DNA of 64,000 bases from Saprospiraceae bacterium (GCA_028279185.1 JANQSS010000099.1:166111-230110), one strand, 5' to 3'. Positions 34,500-44,139 are shown, numbered from the stretch's first letter. Notes: generated by a model from the sequence alone, not told the origin. Numbers and translations: made by a program.

Positions 34500-34525
34500 C
34501 TCCTTTTTTTGATGTGACAAAACTA
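34500..34525 (-). promoter_or_regulatory. -7 element and ribosome binding site of msrB
   Basis: TAGTTTTG (34525-34518) is an exact TAnnTTTG match on the minus strand, but no TTTG lies at the expected upstream distance. AAAGGAG, just before the ATG at 34493, is an unusually good Shine-Dalgarno sequence for this group. Together they place the start of msrB at 34493 and mark the head of the repair operon. Confidence 0.5.
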
Positions 34526-34695
34526 GTTCACCCGGCAAGACATTTACTTATCCATGCTTCCCTTTAATTTGCAAATAGTTCCCGATTCATTTGGGCAACC
34601 AGCTCTGTATTCCAATAAAACACACAACAAGAGTTCTAAAAATAGAAACATAAAACAATATCAATCCAACCATATAATGGCTTGTAAATACTTCC

Positions 34696-35526
34696 TTAAC
34701 TTGAATGTAAGTTATTTCTAAAGGTGGAGGGTGACATGCCGATTTTTGAACTAAAAAAATGGCTAAAGGATTGAATATCGTTGAAATTTAGTTCCGTGGC
34801 TATTTCGTTGATTGTAATATCCGAATGTTTCAGCAGACGCTTTGCCTCTAACATGCGGCGCTCGTTGATTATTTGTAACGGAGTTTTATCCACGAACTTT
34901 TTAAAAATATTTGACAATGTTTTTGGCGATTTATAGAGCAACTTGGCATAATCAGACACTTTAGTGTATCGCTTATAGTATTTCTCAACGAGGTAATTAC
35001 ATTCTCGAATCAAGCCGACACTTTTATTATCTGTTGGGAGCAACTTATGCTGTCTTCTGTATGTCCGAACGCATAAAATTAAAAATCGCTGTAACAGTCC
35101 TTTTAACATTTCGAGTTTAAACACATCTTCTTCCTCAATTTCCATCGTGAGCACACTCCAAATCGCCTCAAATTGTTTCATCACTCTATTCGGTATTTCA
35201 ATTTTTGGTACGTCGGATCCACCAAAAAATAACATTCCGCGACAACCCAACTCATCGTCGCGTTCTACGCAGTAAAACTGTCGGTTGAACTGAATGACAT
35301 TTAACCTATCAAATGATATACTATCAATCTTATAAAATTCAGTAAGGAAGATTATACAATTTTTCTTGATGAAAAGGGTTTCATCATCAATAACAAATTG
35401 TGCTTCATTGCCCGTATTCCAAACGATACTCAGATGAGTTTTTAAGTCATTGTCAAACATATAGCTGCGTTCGGGCAATATTTCAGACACGAATATGACT
35501 TCGTCAATACTAGTTTGGAATTTCAT
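34696..35526 (-). CDS. AraC family transcriptional regulator
   Basis: 276 aa from ATG 35526; an in-frame TTG at 35547 is less likely. The C-terminal AraC domain has two helix-turn-helices: 'KVSDYAKLLYKSPKTLSNIF' and 'TINEIATELNFNDIQSFSHF', ending with the usual 'F...GMSPSTFR'. The N-terminal half is a sensor domain of unknown ligand. It follows the glutamate-racemase-like lipoprotein gene by 46 bp on the same strand and precedes the repair operon, so it may be co-transcribed with the peptide locus and control it. The target is unproven. Confidence 0.87.
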   Translation of the reverse strand: MKFQTSIDEVIFVSEILPERSYMFDNDLKTHLSIVWNTGNEAQFVIDDETLFIKKNCIIFLTEFYKIDSISFDRLNVIQFNRQFYCVERDDELGCRGMLFFGGSDVPKIEIPNRVMKQFEAIWSVLTMEIEEEDVFKLEMLKGLLQRFLILCVRTYRRQHKLLPTDNKSVGLIRECNYLVEKYYKRYTKVSDYAKLLYKSPKTLSNIFKKFVDKTPLQIINERRMLEAKRLLKHSDITINEIATELNFNDIQSFSHFFSSKIGMSPSTFRNNLHSS

Positions 35527-35572
35527 CAGACTATGAAGGAACAACAAAAATCGGAAAGCAAACTATACATCG

Positions 35573-37099
35573 CTAGATTTTATCTTCATCCTCTATGACA
35601 CGTGCTTTTTCATTTTTCTTGTGAAATGACTCAATCAGCTCATAAACATATGGAATTTGATCTCTGAATCGAGCCAATATATCATCTGATATGTTGCGCC
35701 TGCTGAAAGGCACAACTTTGACATATTCCTGAATGTCTCCGGAGTTTCGCCCATATTTATATTCATAGGGAAATCGACCGGCTTCATCGATCTTGTTATT
35801 TTTATTGTGTTGATTTGCCACACTTATGTAGAACTCGCTATTTCCGATGTCTCCGTTTGGGTTAAAGAGTTCTTTTTCGCGTAAATGTGAGTAAAGTTCT
35901 TTAGCTGTATTGACTGAGGGATCGACAAGCTGAATTTGTTCTACCATATTTTCTCGATATCTATATTTTCCATTCGCTTGTTTATATTCATATAATTCCC
36001 GCAATACATTTTGTATTTCATCTATCAAATAAGGGTAGTGCGTACATCCTAGTATTATGGACTTTAGTTTGTTGTTACTATTTCCATTTCGGATATTTTC
36101 CATCATGGATACTAAATGAAATCGGACGTAATTTTCCGCATCGTTGATTTGCATTATCGAACAATCAATCGGATCATCTCTATCACACAACATCTTGCCA
36201 TTATTAAAATTGAAATTATATACATCCAGCAATGTTTTGTCAATTTTCGTATCACTGCTTAATGCAGGACCCTTATACGCCTGACGCGGATGTTTTAAGT
36301 TTTTATTATAATAATCAGGATCTTCGTCAACGGCCTCAGCCATTCCAAGACCCCCTTGAGAAAACACATCAATTTGTCCAGTAAAGCCAAGTTCTTTGGC
36401 GAGCTTCATAATTGTATTGCGGTAACCTTTTGAGGCAACTGTGCCCACTGTTGCAAGCACGCCAATAATGGCGCTTTCGTCTTTCTCAATTGTGCTGAGG
36501 GCAGCGCGAACCCCAGCATCGATCACGCCAATCACTTTGATTTCCGTATCGGTCTTTCGAATAAATTCTTCGATATAGTCCTTGCCATAGGCGGTTGCCG
36601 TATTACATGCTATTACAATTGCCTTTACCGGTTCTTTATCTGTATTCGCTATTCGATCCAGGGCATCTGAATAATATTTATTGCTCATTAAAAATTGGGC
36701 ATCTTTTATGATGTGTTCTTTCAATAAATCGACTTTATTTTCCTTTGAATAATTTCCATAAGGCATGTTGGCTTGATCTCCCAAATAGATAAACGATTCA
36801 TTTTTGAAATCAATAATACCATCTTTTCCACCCACCTTTGTTTTATTTTGGTTTTCATCGTAGTTAACGATTGCCTTAAGGACGGTCAAACCACCTGTTC
36901 CAGAGTCAAACACACCGATCGGCAAAGTATTGATATCTTTTGGATACTTATCAAAATCAATATGATAGTAGCTGTCTTTGTTATGTACAATATTGTCAAT
37001 AATATCCGCTTTGGCTTCTTCTATAGGCCTTGTGGTGTCGGTTCGATGTTGACAGGCCGTTAATAAAATGATTAAAAGTGTATATAATGATAGGCGCAT
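35573..37099 (-). CDS. Lipoprotein with glutamate/aspartate racemase-like domain
   Basis: 508 aa, nearly twice the size of a MurI glutamate racemase (~265). The signal peptide ends in LLTAC with Cys16 as lipidation site, so it is exported. Racemase motifs are complete: D65 in 'VFDSGTGGLTV', C165 in 'ACNTATAYG', and C352/H354 in 'GCTHYP', giving both catalytic cysteines. Extra segments of ~35-60 residues lie between the motifs (around 255-340), plus a C-terminal extension (~400-508). MurI is normally cytoplasmic, so an envelope form suggests catabolic conversion of D- and L-glutamate (or aspartate). Last enzyme gene of the locus, 6 bp after the deacylase gene. Confidence 0.82.
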   Translation of the reverse strand: MRLSLYTLLIILLTACQHRTDTTRPIEEAKADIIDNIVHNKDSYYHIDFDKYPKDINTLPIGVFDSGTGGLTVLKAIVNYDENQNKTKVGGKDGIIDFKNESFIYLGDQANMPYGNYSKENKVDLLKEHIIKDAQFLMSNKYYSDALDRIANTDKEPVKAIVIACNTATAYGKDYIEEFIRKTDTEIKVIGVIDAGVRAALSTIEKDESAIIGVLATVGTVASKGYRNTIMKLAKELGFTGQIDVFSQGGLGMAEAVDEDPDYYNKNLKHPRQAYKGPALSSDTKIDKTLLDVYNFNFNNGKMLCDRDDPIDCSIMQINDAENYVRFHLVSMMENIRNGNSNNKLKSIILGCTHYPYLIDEIQNVLRELYEYKQANGKYRYRENMVEQIQLVDPSVNTAKELYSHLREKELFNPNGDIGNSEFYISVANQHNKNNKIDEAGRFPYEYKYGRNSGDIQEYVKVVPFSRRNISDDILARFRDQIPYVYELIESFHKKNEKARVIEDEDKI

Positions 37100-37105
37100 A
37101 ATTAA

Positions 37106-38656
37106 TTATTTTGTAATGACAACTCCATTTAAAGCTTTGGTGTAAAGGCCATTATCTACGGAAAATTGTCCATTAATAATACTGTATTTTAATCCTGTAG
37201 CCAATTGAAACGCGTCGGAATAATCGGCTACATCCCTGAATGTTTTCGGGTCAAAAACGATAATATCCGCAAAATAGCCTTCCGCCAATTGTCCGCGATC
37301 AGGAATTCCAAATATTTCTGCTGTTCTGGCACTGCTATTACGAATAAACTGCCCAAGGTCGATTACGCTGTCCTGACATACATACTTATAATATTTTCGA
37401 GGAAACGTGCCATATTTTCTTGGGTGCCCTGTATTGCCATCTGATCCGGTGACTACCCACGGTTGCCGCATATAATTTTCGATATCGTTTTTTGTCATGT
37501 TGAACGAGGCCACTCGTACCGACCCAGACTGTAAAATTGGGAATACGGCTTCTTCTGGAGACAAGCCTAGGTTATCTGCTATTTCCAATAGATTTTTTCC
37601 AAGAAATGCGGTATCCTCTACCATAACCATCAATAGCTTCTCTGGACCGCCACGTCGGGTGATATTTTTCTTAGTCTCGATGAGGATTTTTTGTCTCAAA
37701 CTTGAATGTTCGTATCGAATAAATAGTGAATCCTTGCCTCCGCTTTCTGCCCATCGCGGAACAACTGCAGATTGCAATCCCGTTGCAGAAGCTTGATAAG
37801 GATACTGATTGGCCGTCACCTCTAATCCAGTATTTCTATTCTCCTCAATTAATCTGATAATTTCATCACTTTGGTTCCAAACATCAACGCCCAGGCATTT
37901 AATATGAGAAATATGCACTGGAAGACGGGCCTTTCGTCCTATTTCTATGGCCTCTTCAACCGCGGCCTTTAAACCAATCGTGTAGGCACTTTCATCGCGT
38001 AAGTGCGTGTCATAAATGCCACCATATTGAGCTGCAACTTTAGCCAATTCAATGATTTCTTCTGTATCGGCATAACTCCCAGGAGCATAAAATAGCCCAG
38101 TAGACAATCCAAATGATCCGTCCTTCATTTCACGTTCCAGGGCTGACTTCATATTCTTTATTTCTTCACGTGATGCTTTTTTGTCACTTCGCCCGACTGC
38201 CAGTTTTCGAAGTGTGCTATGGCCGGTCAATAGAACGGCATTGGTACCTATGCCATGTTCTGTATACAATTTTTTGAATTTGCTCAACGGGAAAAAGCTG
38301 TCTCCATCGTTACCAGCAACAACCGTTGTAACACCTTGCATTAAAAAAGGAAGGTTATGCGATTTATCCGCTTGTCTGAGCTCTCTGTCTGCATGTGTGT
38401 GTGGGTCTATAAACCCTGGACAAACTATTAGCCCTGTTGCATCAATCGTCCGCTTCCCAATCAATTTTACATCTTTTTCATTACCAGCGTAGACAATTCG
38501 ATCACCCTTTAGACCAATTGACCATGGCAACCCATACGCTTGGCGACCATCATATACGATACCGTTATGGATTGCAAGGTCAACTTCAATTTCATTTTTT
38601 CCACATGATAGCAAAGCGTGCAGCATGATGACTATATAGAATCCATAAGCCCTCAT
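37106..38656 (-). CDS. N-acyl-D-amino-acid deacylase (D-aminoacylase family) lipoprotein
   Basis: 516 aa. Signal with lipobox LLSC (Cys18). Amidohydrolase barrel: H86/H88 in 'GFIDPHTHAD', then 'FYAPGSYADTEEI', 'VHISHIKCLG' and the family mark 'SDGNTGHPRKYGTFPR'. The position that is a bridging Cys in the Alcaligenes D-aminoacylase reads Asp here (D117 in 'AGNDGDS'). The family removes acyl groups from N-acyl-D-amino acids, including N-acyl-D-glutamate, and some members cleave D-containing dipeptides. Start and stop overlap neighbours by 1 bp and sit 6 bp from the racemase gene. The substrate is inferred from context. Confidence 0.85.
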   Translation of the reverse strand: MRAYGFYIVIMLHALLSCGKNEIEVDLAIHNGIVYDGRQAYGLPWSIGLKGDRIVYAGNEKDVKLIGKRTIDATGLIVCPGFIDPHTHADRELRQADKSHNLPFLMQGVTTVVAGNDGDSFFPLSKFKKLYTEHGIGTNAVLLTGHSTLRKLAVGRSDKKASREEIKNMKSALEREMKDGSFGLSTGLFYAPGSYADTEEIIELAKVAAQYGGIYDTHLRDESAYTIGLKAAVEEAIEIGRKARLPVHISHIKCLGVDVWNQSDEIIRLIEENRNTGLEVTANQYPYQASATGLQSAVVPRWAESGGKDSLFIRYEHSSLRQKILIETKKNITRRGGPEKLLMVMVEDTAFLGKNLLEIADNLGLSPEEAVFPILQSGSVRVASFNMTKNDIENYMRQPWVVTGSDGNTGHPRKYGTFPRKYYKYVCQDSVIDLGQFIRNSSARTAEIFGIPDRGQLAEGYFADIIVFDPKTFRDVADYSDAFQLATGLKYSIINGQFSVDNGLYTKALNGVVITK

Positions 38657-39891
38657 TAATATTTGATTATTCTTTGAACATTGACAAAATGAGATGACCT
38701 AACCAAAAGATGGTAAACTCCTGCAGGCAAACTTTCAATATTGAACGTATTTACGTCTTCGCTATCAAACCAAAAATTCCGAATCTCGATGCCCAATTCA
38801 TTATATATAACAACTTGAAAAGGATTAAAATGATCAGCTGTATATAGAAAGCTCATATTTCCACTTGTTGGGTTTGGAAAAACATTAACGAAGTTATTGG
38901 TGGACCGGCTTTCATTATTGGTGCTTGAAATTAAGTCACAAATGGTTGCAGGTGAACTAATCGAAAAATAATGTGTCTCCAAGTAGTCCTTCAGCACCAT
39001 TGCAGTTGCTTCTGCAAATGCCTGGCGCTCGGCATTTGTATTTCGAACACCTTCACGATTACACTCAATCTGTATTGCGTCGATTGCTCCATCATTTCGA
39101 GAGCCATGCCGTTCCGTATTGTACCCGCCTCTGAAATAAGGGTCTGGATTTTCTGGATACGGATCATTAAAACTAGGTACAGCCGGATAGTTTTTTTGCT
39201 CGTACATCTGGCCAAAACTGTATTGGCCTCGTAAAAGATCTGCCAGATTCAAACCCATTAAATTATCGACAACAAGGTTTTTTATACTTGCCAGATTTAC
39301 ATTCGCTGGCATATTGATCATTTCATCATCCTCCTGTAAAGCAGACTTGGTTATGCGATAGCCAAGTTCCAATCGCTGAATATCATGCCCATGGCCGTGC
39401 AAGTCAATGTAGAGTCCTTTGCCGTATGATGCTTCAACAGAATCTTTTGCCAATTCAATAAAGTTCTGAAATTCTTCCCATGCATTTTCGGCTATCGGGT
39501 TGCCATCGGCAGCTTCATCAATATCCCTATTCGCATCCAATTTTTTTCGATGCAATCGATTTATTATAACATGTGGATAACAGTCAAATACATCTACTAT
39601 GGCGTCATACATATTGCGAATCAGTTCTTCGGTAAATGCATCTTTCACGTATACACATCCCGTGCAATTTCTGTCCGGAATAGTTGAAGGTTCCAATCCA
39701 CCTCCATGTGCTGCTGAAATAATTATCGGTAAGTTTCCTGCCTTATACTCAATGTAGTTTTCGTCCCCGAAGTATGTATCGCCAGGTATGTAAGTTTGAC
39801 CGAAGGTCTGCGTTCCAAAAATCAGACTTAGAAGAAATAGCTGCAATACCGCGTAACGATGATATATCCCGGAATTAAAACTTCTACTCAT
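38656..39891 (-). CDS. N-formylglutamate amidohydrolase-like zinc hydrolase with T9SS sorting domain
   Basis: 411 aa. Signal peptide, then an FGase-like domain (~45-320): 'IISAAHGGGLEPSTIPDR', 'VIINRLHRKKLDANRDI', 'LYIDLHGHGHDIQRLELGYR'. The HGGGLEPST block also resembles the metal site of phage and Bacillus poly-gamma-glutamate hydrolases, which as I recall share the M14/FGase zinc-peptidase fold. The C-terminal ~75 residues are a T9SS type A tag ('VFPNPTSGNMSF', 'IESLPAGVYHLLV'). It is therefore a surface or secreted amide hydrolase, probably acting first on the external polymer or peptide. It overlaps both neighbours (4 bp and 1 bp). Confidence 0.82.
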   Translation of the reverse strand: MSRSFNSGIYHRYAVLQLFLLSLIFGTQTFGQTYIPGDTYFGDENYIEYKAGNLPIIISAAHGGGLEPSTIPDRNCTGCVYVKDAFTEELIRNMYDAIVDVFDCYPHVIINRLHRKKLDANRDIDEAADGNPIAENAWEEFQNFIELAKDSVEASYGKGLYIDLHGHGHDIQRLELGYRITKSALQEDDEMINMPANVNLASIKNLVVDNLMGLNLADLLRGQYSFGQMYEQKNYPAVPSFNDPYPENPDPYFRGGYNTERHGSRNDGAIDAIQIECNREGVRNTNAERQAFAEATAMVLKDYLETHYFSISSPATICDLISSTNNESRSTNNFVNVFPNPTSGNMSFLYTADHFNPFQVVIYNELGIEIRNFWFDSEDVNTFNIESLPAGVYHLLVRSSHFVNVQRIIKY

Positions 39892-41093
39892 TGAGGATCA
39901 TTTAATAATATTTCCATTAATGATTGAGCGTATTGTCGGGCACGTTCAGCTACAACATTCCTATCAACCTCGTCGCCATCTTCGTACGTTACTGCCTCGG
40001 CTTTGAAATGATTGAAAAACCAATTATAGCAATACGGCAAATCTTGGCTTCGTCTTCTCGCCTCGACCGTAAATTCAGAGTTTGACTCAATATTTTTAAT
40101 CCATTTGTCAATATATCCTTTGGATTGTTGCGCATTTAGTGAATCCAAGATTAAAAGATACGGTCCGCTGTACGACGTATGAAAGTCTACACCAAAATTA
40201 ATTTCAACTCCTTTTTCTGCAATTGCATCCAGATAAGTTTTGACCATTTGTGTTTCTGGTTGAGAAAAATCGACCCAATCTCGGTTCAGATCTTTACCAT
40301 TGGCATTGTGCCTCCAGGTCCCCATGTCTGTTCCATCCGGATTTAGTAGCGGAAACGTATAAATGTTATACGCCTTTCGAAACCTATCCGCCACCTTATT
40401 ATCCTCCAACAGCGTTTCATAGAAATACTTAAAAGCGATTGTTCCACCCGGGATTTCGGGAGGGTGTTGTCGAGCAACTAATACAATAGACCTATGAACA
40501 TCTTCGCTCTCGAGTGCAAGAACGTAATTGTCCTTTCCATTAACTGTCTTCCCGGCCACCGAGCGCTGCACGGATGGATGCAGAATGAGAATAGAGTCAA
40601 CCCATCGATAGGTATCAGCTGACGAAGTTATTTCTTGAGCAGCTACAAATAATTTCTTCTTTGAAACTGGTAATGTTAATGTTGCTTCCCCTGTTATTGT
40701 ATCCACTTGAATTTTAGAATCATTGATCCTCTTCCATATTTTTCTATCATGACTTAATTTTGGAATGTATCTGTGTTGATATTTCCCGTAACTAAGTGTA
40801 ACATGTATTTCTTTTTGTTTTTCAGATACTATCGAAAAAGCAAACCATGGACTTTTATTAACTGGTTCAAATTCAGGCAAAATTATTGCCTTAAAATGGT
40901 CTTTATCTATTTTTTCCAATTTTGACAATCGCGCTCCTGGAAACGATGCATCGAATACCACATTATCTAAAGACCTTGAATTGGCATCAGGAGAGCGACA
41001 GCTATTCGTAAGTAGTAGCATGCCAGAAATAAGGCAAAATGCGATAATATGAGTTGCCCAAAAATTATATGATGCAAAATGCTTGCGTGTCAT
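39888..41093 (-). CDS. M14 zinc carboxypeptidase, cytosolic-carboxypeptidase-like, exported
   Basis: 401 aa with an N-terminal hydrophobic signal and a possible lipidated Cys32. Residues ~45-165 match the M14 N-domain of Nna1/CCP-type peptidases ('FPGARLSKLEKIDKDHF'). The catalytic domain has 'RQHPPE' (zinc His and Glu), 'NPDGTDMGTWRHN' with 'DLNRDW', 'DFHTSYSGPY' (third ligand) and 'VTYEDGD' (catalytic Glu). Eukaryotic CCPs remove glutamate from polyglutamate tails, so a glutamate-releasing exopeptidase role here is attractive but unproven. It overlaps the gamma-glutamyltransferase gene by 4 bp. Confidence 0.87.
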   Translation of the reverse strand: MTRKHFASYNFWATHIIAFCLISGMLLLTNSCRSPDANSRSLDNVVFDASFPGARLSKLEKIDKDHFKAIILPEFEPVNKSPWFAFSIVSEKQKEIHVTLSYGKYQHRYIPKLSHDRKIWKRINDSKIQVDTITGEATLTLPVSKKKLFVAAQEITSSADTYRWVDSILILHPSVQRSVAGKTVNGKDNYVLALESEDVHRSIVLVARQHPPEIPGGTIAFKYFYETLLEDNKVADRFRKAYNIYTFPLLNPDGTDMGTWRHNANGKDLNRDWVDFSQPETQMVKTYLDAIAEKGVEINFGVDFHTSYSGPYLLILDSLNAQQSKGYIDKWIKNIESNSEFTVEARRRSQDLPYCYNWFFNHFKAEAVTYEDGDEVDRNVVAERARQYAQSLMEILLNDPQ

Positions 41094-42724
41094 GGCCGAT
41101 AGGTTTGTCCATCTCGCCGTGGATCCGCCACGGCCGTCCAGCTACCATTCTTAAACGCTATAGCGTGCACACCCCCAAAATATGCATTCAACCCTTCTTT
41201 AGTTAAAGAATAGGATGGGCTTTTAATCGCATATCCTTTTTTTCTTATTTCGATTAATTCCTCCGCTGACAAGAAAGACTTTTCCAGATACACATCATGT
41301 CGTATTGCATGTATGCGCGGTTTTTGAATCAATTCTTCTAGCGTCACATCACCGTCTATCCATAGCTGTATAAGTTGTGCAATGGTGGAGACTATACGCT
41401 TACTTCCAGGAGTTCCAATAACTAAAACATTTTTTCCATCTTTCCGCACAACCGAAGGACTCATCGATGAAGGAATACGTGTTCTCGGTTCGAGATTTTT
41501 CCCTAGTCCAAACCCCATAAGCGACTTAACATAGCTGTTATAAAAAAACCCGAGGGTATTGGTCGACGCATAAGACCCGTAGTAAGCACCTATGCTCGAC
41601 GTCGCACTGATTGCCATTCCAGTTTTGTCAACTACCGAAAAGTGCGTCGTTTCGCCTTTGCCACTTTGCCCTTTTTCTTCGATTCGTGCGTCTTGATTGT
41701 TCGATGCCGCTCCTAATAATAGTCTTGCATAAGATTTAGATATTTTCAATGCTAATTGTTCCTTGGATTCTTCATAATTTTCAATTGGATGATCAAGTCG
41801 ATCATTATGGCTTTTATTAATTATGTCCATTAAAAAAGCATTTCGAGATTGATCATCTTTATTTATTTGAGATTGGTCTATCAGCTCTAGCATGTTTAAC
41901 ATTTGAAGAATTTGCCAACCGCCTCCAGGCGCATTAAACGAATAAATATCGTAGCCGCGGTAAGTTGTGTGTAGTGGCGACATTGGAATTGGTTCTGGAA
42001 ATTGTTGTAAATCTTCTAGGCCTATCCAACCCTCATTTTCCTCAAAATCTAGAGCTATTTCTTTCGCAATCGTGCCCTTGTAAAATGATTGCGCCCCTTC
42101 GGTTGCTAAAACCTGAAGTGTTCGTGCAAGCGCTGGTTGCTTTATTGTGTCTCCAGCAAATGGAATTTCTCTGTCAATTAATAATTGTTGATTGTGGTGT
42201 GGACTTTGTTTTAGTTTATCCTCACATCTTTTCATCACTTGATGGCGATGAACACCAAGAACAAATCCTTCTTCAGCAAAAGTAATGGCGGGTTGTACTA
42301 ATTCTGCCCAACTGAGATTGCCGCTTCCGTAATTAGAATAGAGGTAGTCTAATATTTTTACTTGTGATGGAATTGCGACCTGCTTATAGTATGTCAGCAT
42401 TTCTCTCGTAATAGTTGTATCAACAGCAGCCGGTGTCAGTGATATTCCACCAAGAGCGACCGGGGGAGTATCAGGGATGGACACGATAAGCATAGTGCGG
42501 CCACCAATACCCGACATGGCCGGCTCTGTAACACCTAGTGCAAATGCAATAGCCACTGCTGCATCGGCCGCATTTCCTCCTTTTTCGAAAATAATGGCGC
42601 CGGCCTTAGTTGCTTCAGGTGTTGCTGCTGAAATTAAATTCAATCCATCACTTTGAGTGAAAGCCTCATTCAGTAGACATACAACACCAAAAACAACTAC
42701 AGACAGCCGGCGCCAATTATTCAT
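41090..42724 (-). CDS. ggt: Gamma-glutamyltransferase/hydrolase
   Basis: 544 aa. Signal peptide (MNNWRRLSVVVFGVVCLLNEAFTQ), then a large subunit with 'NAADAAVAIAFALGVTEPAM' and 'IGGRTMLIV'. The autoprocessing and catalytic nucleophile is T359 in 'GETTHFSVVD'. The small subunit carries 'PSSMSPSVV' and 'IGTPGSKRIVSTIAQ'. GGT removes gamma-linked glutamate from glutathione, gamma-glutamyl peptides and poly-gamma-glutamate. It sits directly after a SusC/SusD pair (20 bp), suggesting that imported gamma-glutamyl oligomers are trimmed in the periplasm. Confidence 0.93.
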   Translation of the reverse strand: MNNWRRLSVVVFGVVCLLNEAFTQSDGLNLISAATPEATKAGAIIFEKGGNAADAAVAIAFALGVTEPAMSGIGGRTMLIVSIPDTPPVALGGISLTPAAVDTTITREMLTYYKQVAIPSQVKILDYLYSNYGSGNLSWAELVQPAITFAEEGFVLGVHRHQVMKRCEDKLKQSPHHNQQLLIDREIPFAGDTIKQPALARTLQVLATEGAQSFYKGTIAKEIALDFEENEGWIGLEDLQQFPEPIPMSPLHTTYRGYDIYSFNAPGGGWQILQMLNMLELIDQSQINKDDQSRNAFLMDIINKSHNDRLDHPIENYEESKEQLALKISKSYARLLLGAASNNQDARIEEKGQSGKGETTHFSVVDKTGMAISATSSIGAYYGSYASTNTLGFFYNSYVKSLMGFGLGKNLEPRTRIPSSMSPSVVRKDGKNVLVIGTPGSKRIVSTIAQLIQLWIDGDVTLEELIQKPRIHAIRHDVYLEKSFLSAEELIEIRKKGYAIKSPSYSLTKEGLNAYFGGVHAIAFKNGSWTAVADPRRDGQTYRP

Positions 42725-42744
42725 TTATTTACCTATTTAATCGC

Positions 42745-44139
42745 TTATTGATTAATTGCCGTCTTCGCAAATAAATCGTCTACAGCCGGAACATTTGGAT
42801 TTGTATTGCGCTCCGTAAAAGGATATAAAAATCGCTCCGGATGTACCGAACCCACATTAAATGGAACTGGTACCTGAATCGCGACCGGGTCTTTTTTCAT
42901 GCGACGTAAATCATTGAAAACGATATTTTGTGCAAAAAACGAAACGTACCGCTCTTCGATAATTTCACGAAGTAATGCATCCTCTTTTGATAGGGCACCA
43001 TCAGCATTTTCTATTCCGCCCGATTGAAAGTCTGCTTCCGTATAAGCGTCATATATACCAGTTGAAACGTCAAAGTAAACACCATTGGCAAGGTTTGCCC
43101 GGTGCTCATTTAATGTCATTAATGCCAAATCAAAATTGCTGGTACTTGACCGTAGCGCCGCCTCGGCCATTATAAGTAGATTTTCCTCATAGGAAATTTG
43201 GACCATCGGAGCGTCAGGAGCTGCGATACCATCTGTATTTATATCCGTACCGTCATAATAGTATGCAGCGCGATCGACCTCATCCGTTTTTGAGTTATTT
43301 CTACTTGCTATTCCCGTCCCGATTAATTCGATTAAAAAAGAGCCATCAACGCTGACATCACCTCCGAAAGTTGAGCTGGATAAAACGGAGTTTAATAAAT
43401 TAATGTCACCTCCACCAGCCTCATTGGGTGGATTGTATGCCATGGTTCCACTTGCCGATGAAATACCGTTTTGCGCCGCCGCTAATGCATTGCTATAATC
43501 ACGAACATCTAAATACAATCTTGCCTTAAGGGTATATGCCGCTTGAATCCAAGCTGCTGCATCGCCATCAAAAAACAAGTCTTCGCTTATACCGCCAGTC
43601 GATGATGCAGTATTGAGAAAAGTTATTGCTTGATCCAATAGCGATTGAAGTCCGGTATACACGCTAACCTGATCGTCATATCGAGGGGTTGTGAATTCTG
43701 AATTTCCCGCTTCCGAAAATGGTACGTCGCCAAAAATATTTGCAGCTGATCCAATGGCATGCGCTTCGAGCACCATTGATGCGCCATAAAAGAAGTCCTG
43801 ATTTGTCACATTAATTCCGCTCCGAATTAACCGCGCCTGTTGTACCACTCCCAAATACAAATTATTCCATGGGGTATTTGCATCGGTATCTGGAAATTCA
43901 TAATTCTGGATAAAACTCAGTCGGCCGTTTCCTACCATTTGACCTGATGCCACTCCGCCAGCCCAATTTAAAAAACCGGACTGACCGGCGACATCAGCAA
44001 GTTGTACGCCCGTAAATAGCGCTTCTCCATTAACCGCGGTAACGCGATTTGGATCCACATTAATATCATCTACCAAGTCCTGACATGAAGTTGCTAAGAT
44101 AAGAAGACCGAATAATATTATTGATTTAAAATATTGCAT
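42745..44139 (-). CDS. SusD/RagB-type nutrient-binding outer-membrane lipoprotein
   Basis: 464 aa. Lipoprotein signal ending LATSC (Cys19), then 'DINVDPNRVTAVN', typical of the SusD-like group that pairs with peptide-type SusC. A helical TPR scaffold follows, with 'LLREIIEERYVSFFAQNIVF' and 'DLRRMKKDP' near the C-terminus. It caps the SusC barrel and captures substrate at the surface. It follows SusC by 11 bp and precedes ggt by 20 bp in one operon. Confidence 0.9.
   Translation of the reverse strand: MQYFKSIILFGLLILATSCQDLVDDINVDPNRVTAVNGEALFTGVQLADVAGQSGFLNWAGGVASGQMVGNGRLSFIQNYEFPDTDANTPWNNLYLGVVQQARLIRSGINVTNQDFFYGASMVLEAHAIGSAANIFGDVPFSEAGNSEFTTPRYDDQVSVYTGLQSLLDQAITFLNTASSTGGISEDLFFDGDAAAWIQAAYTLKARLYLDVRDYSNALAAAQNGISSASGTMAYNPPNEAGGGDINLLNSVLSSSTFGGDVSVDGSFLIELIGTGIASRNNSKTDEVDRAAYYYDGTDINTDGIAAPDAPMVQISYEENLLIMAEAALRSSTSNFDLALMTLNEHRANLANGVYFDVSTGIYDAYTEADFQSGGIENADGALSKEDALLREIIEERYVSFFAQNIVFNDLRRMKKDPVAIQVPVPFNVGSVHPERFLYPFTERNTNPNVPAVDDLFAKTAINQ

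Noticed and set aside
35573..37099. Calling this gene murI (peptidoglycan glutamate racemase)
   Set aside because: The lipobox signal and double length argue against the cytoplasmic housekeeping enzyme, so no symbol is given.
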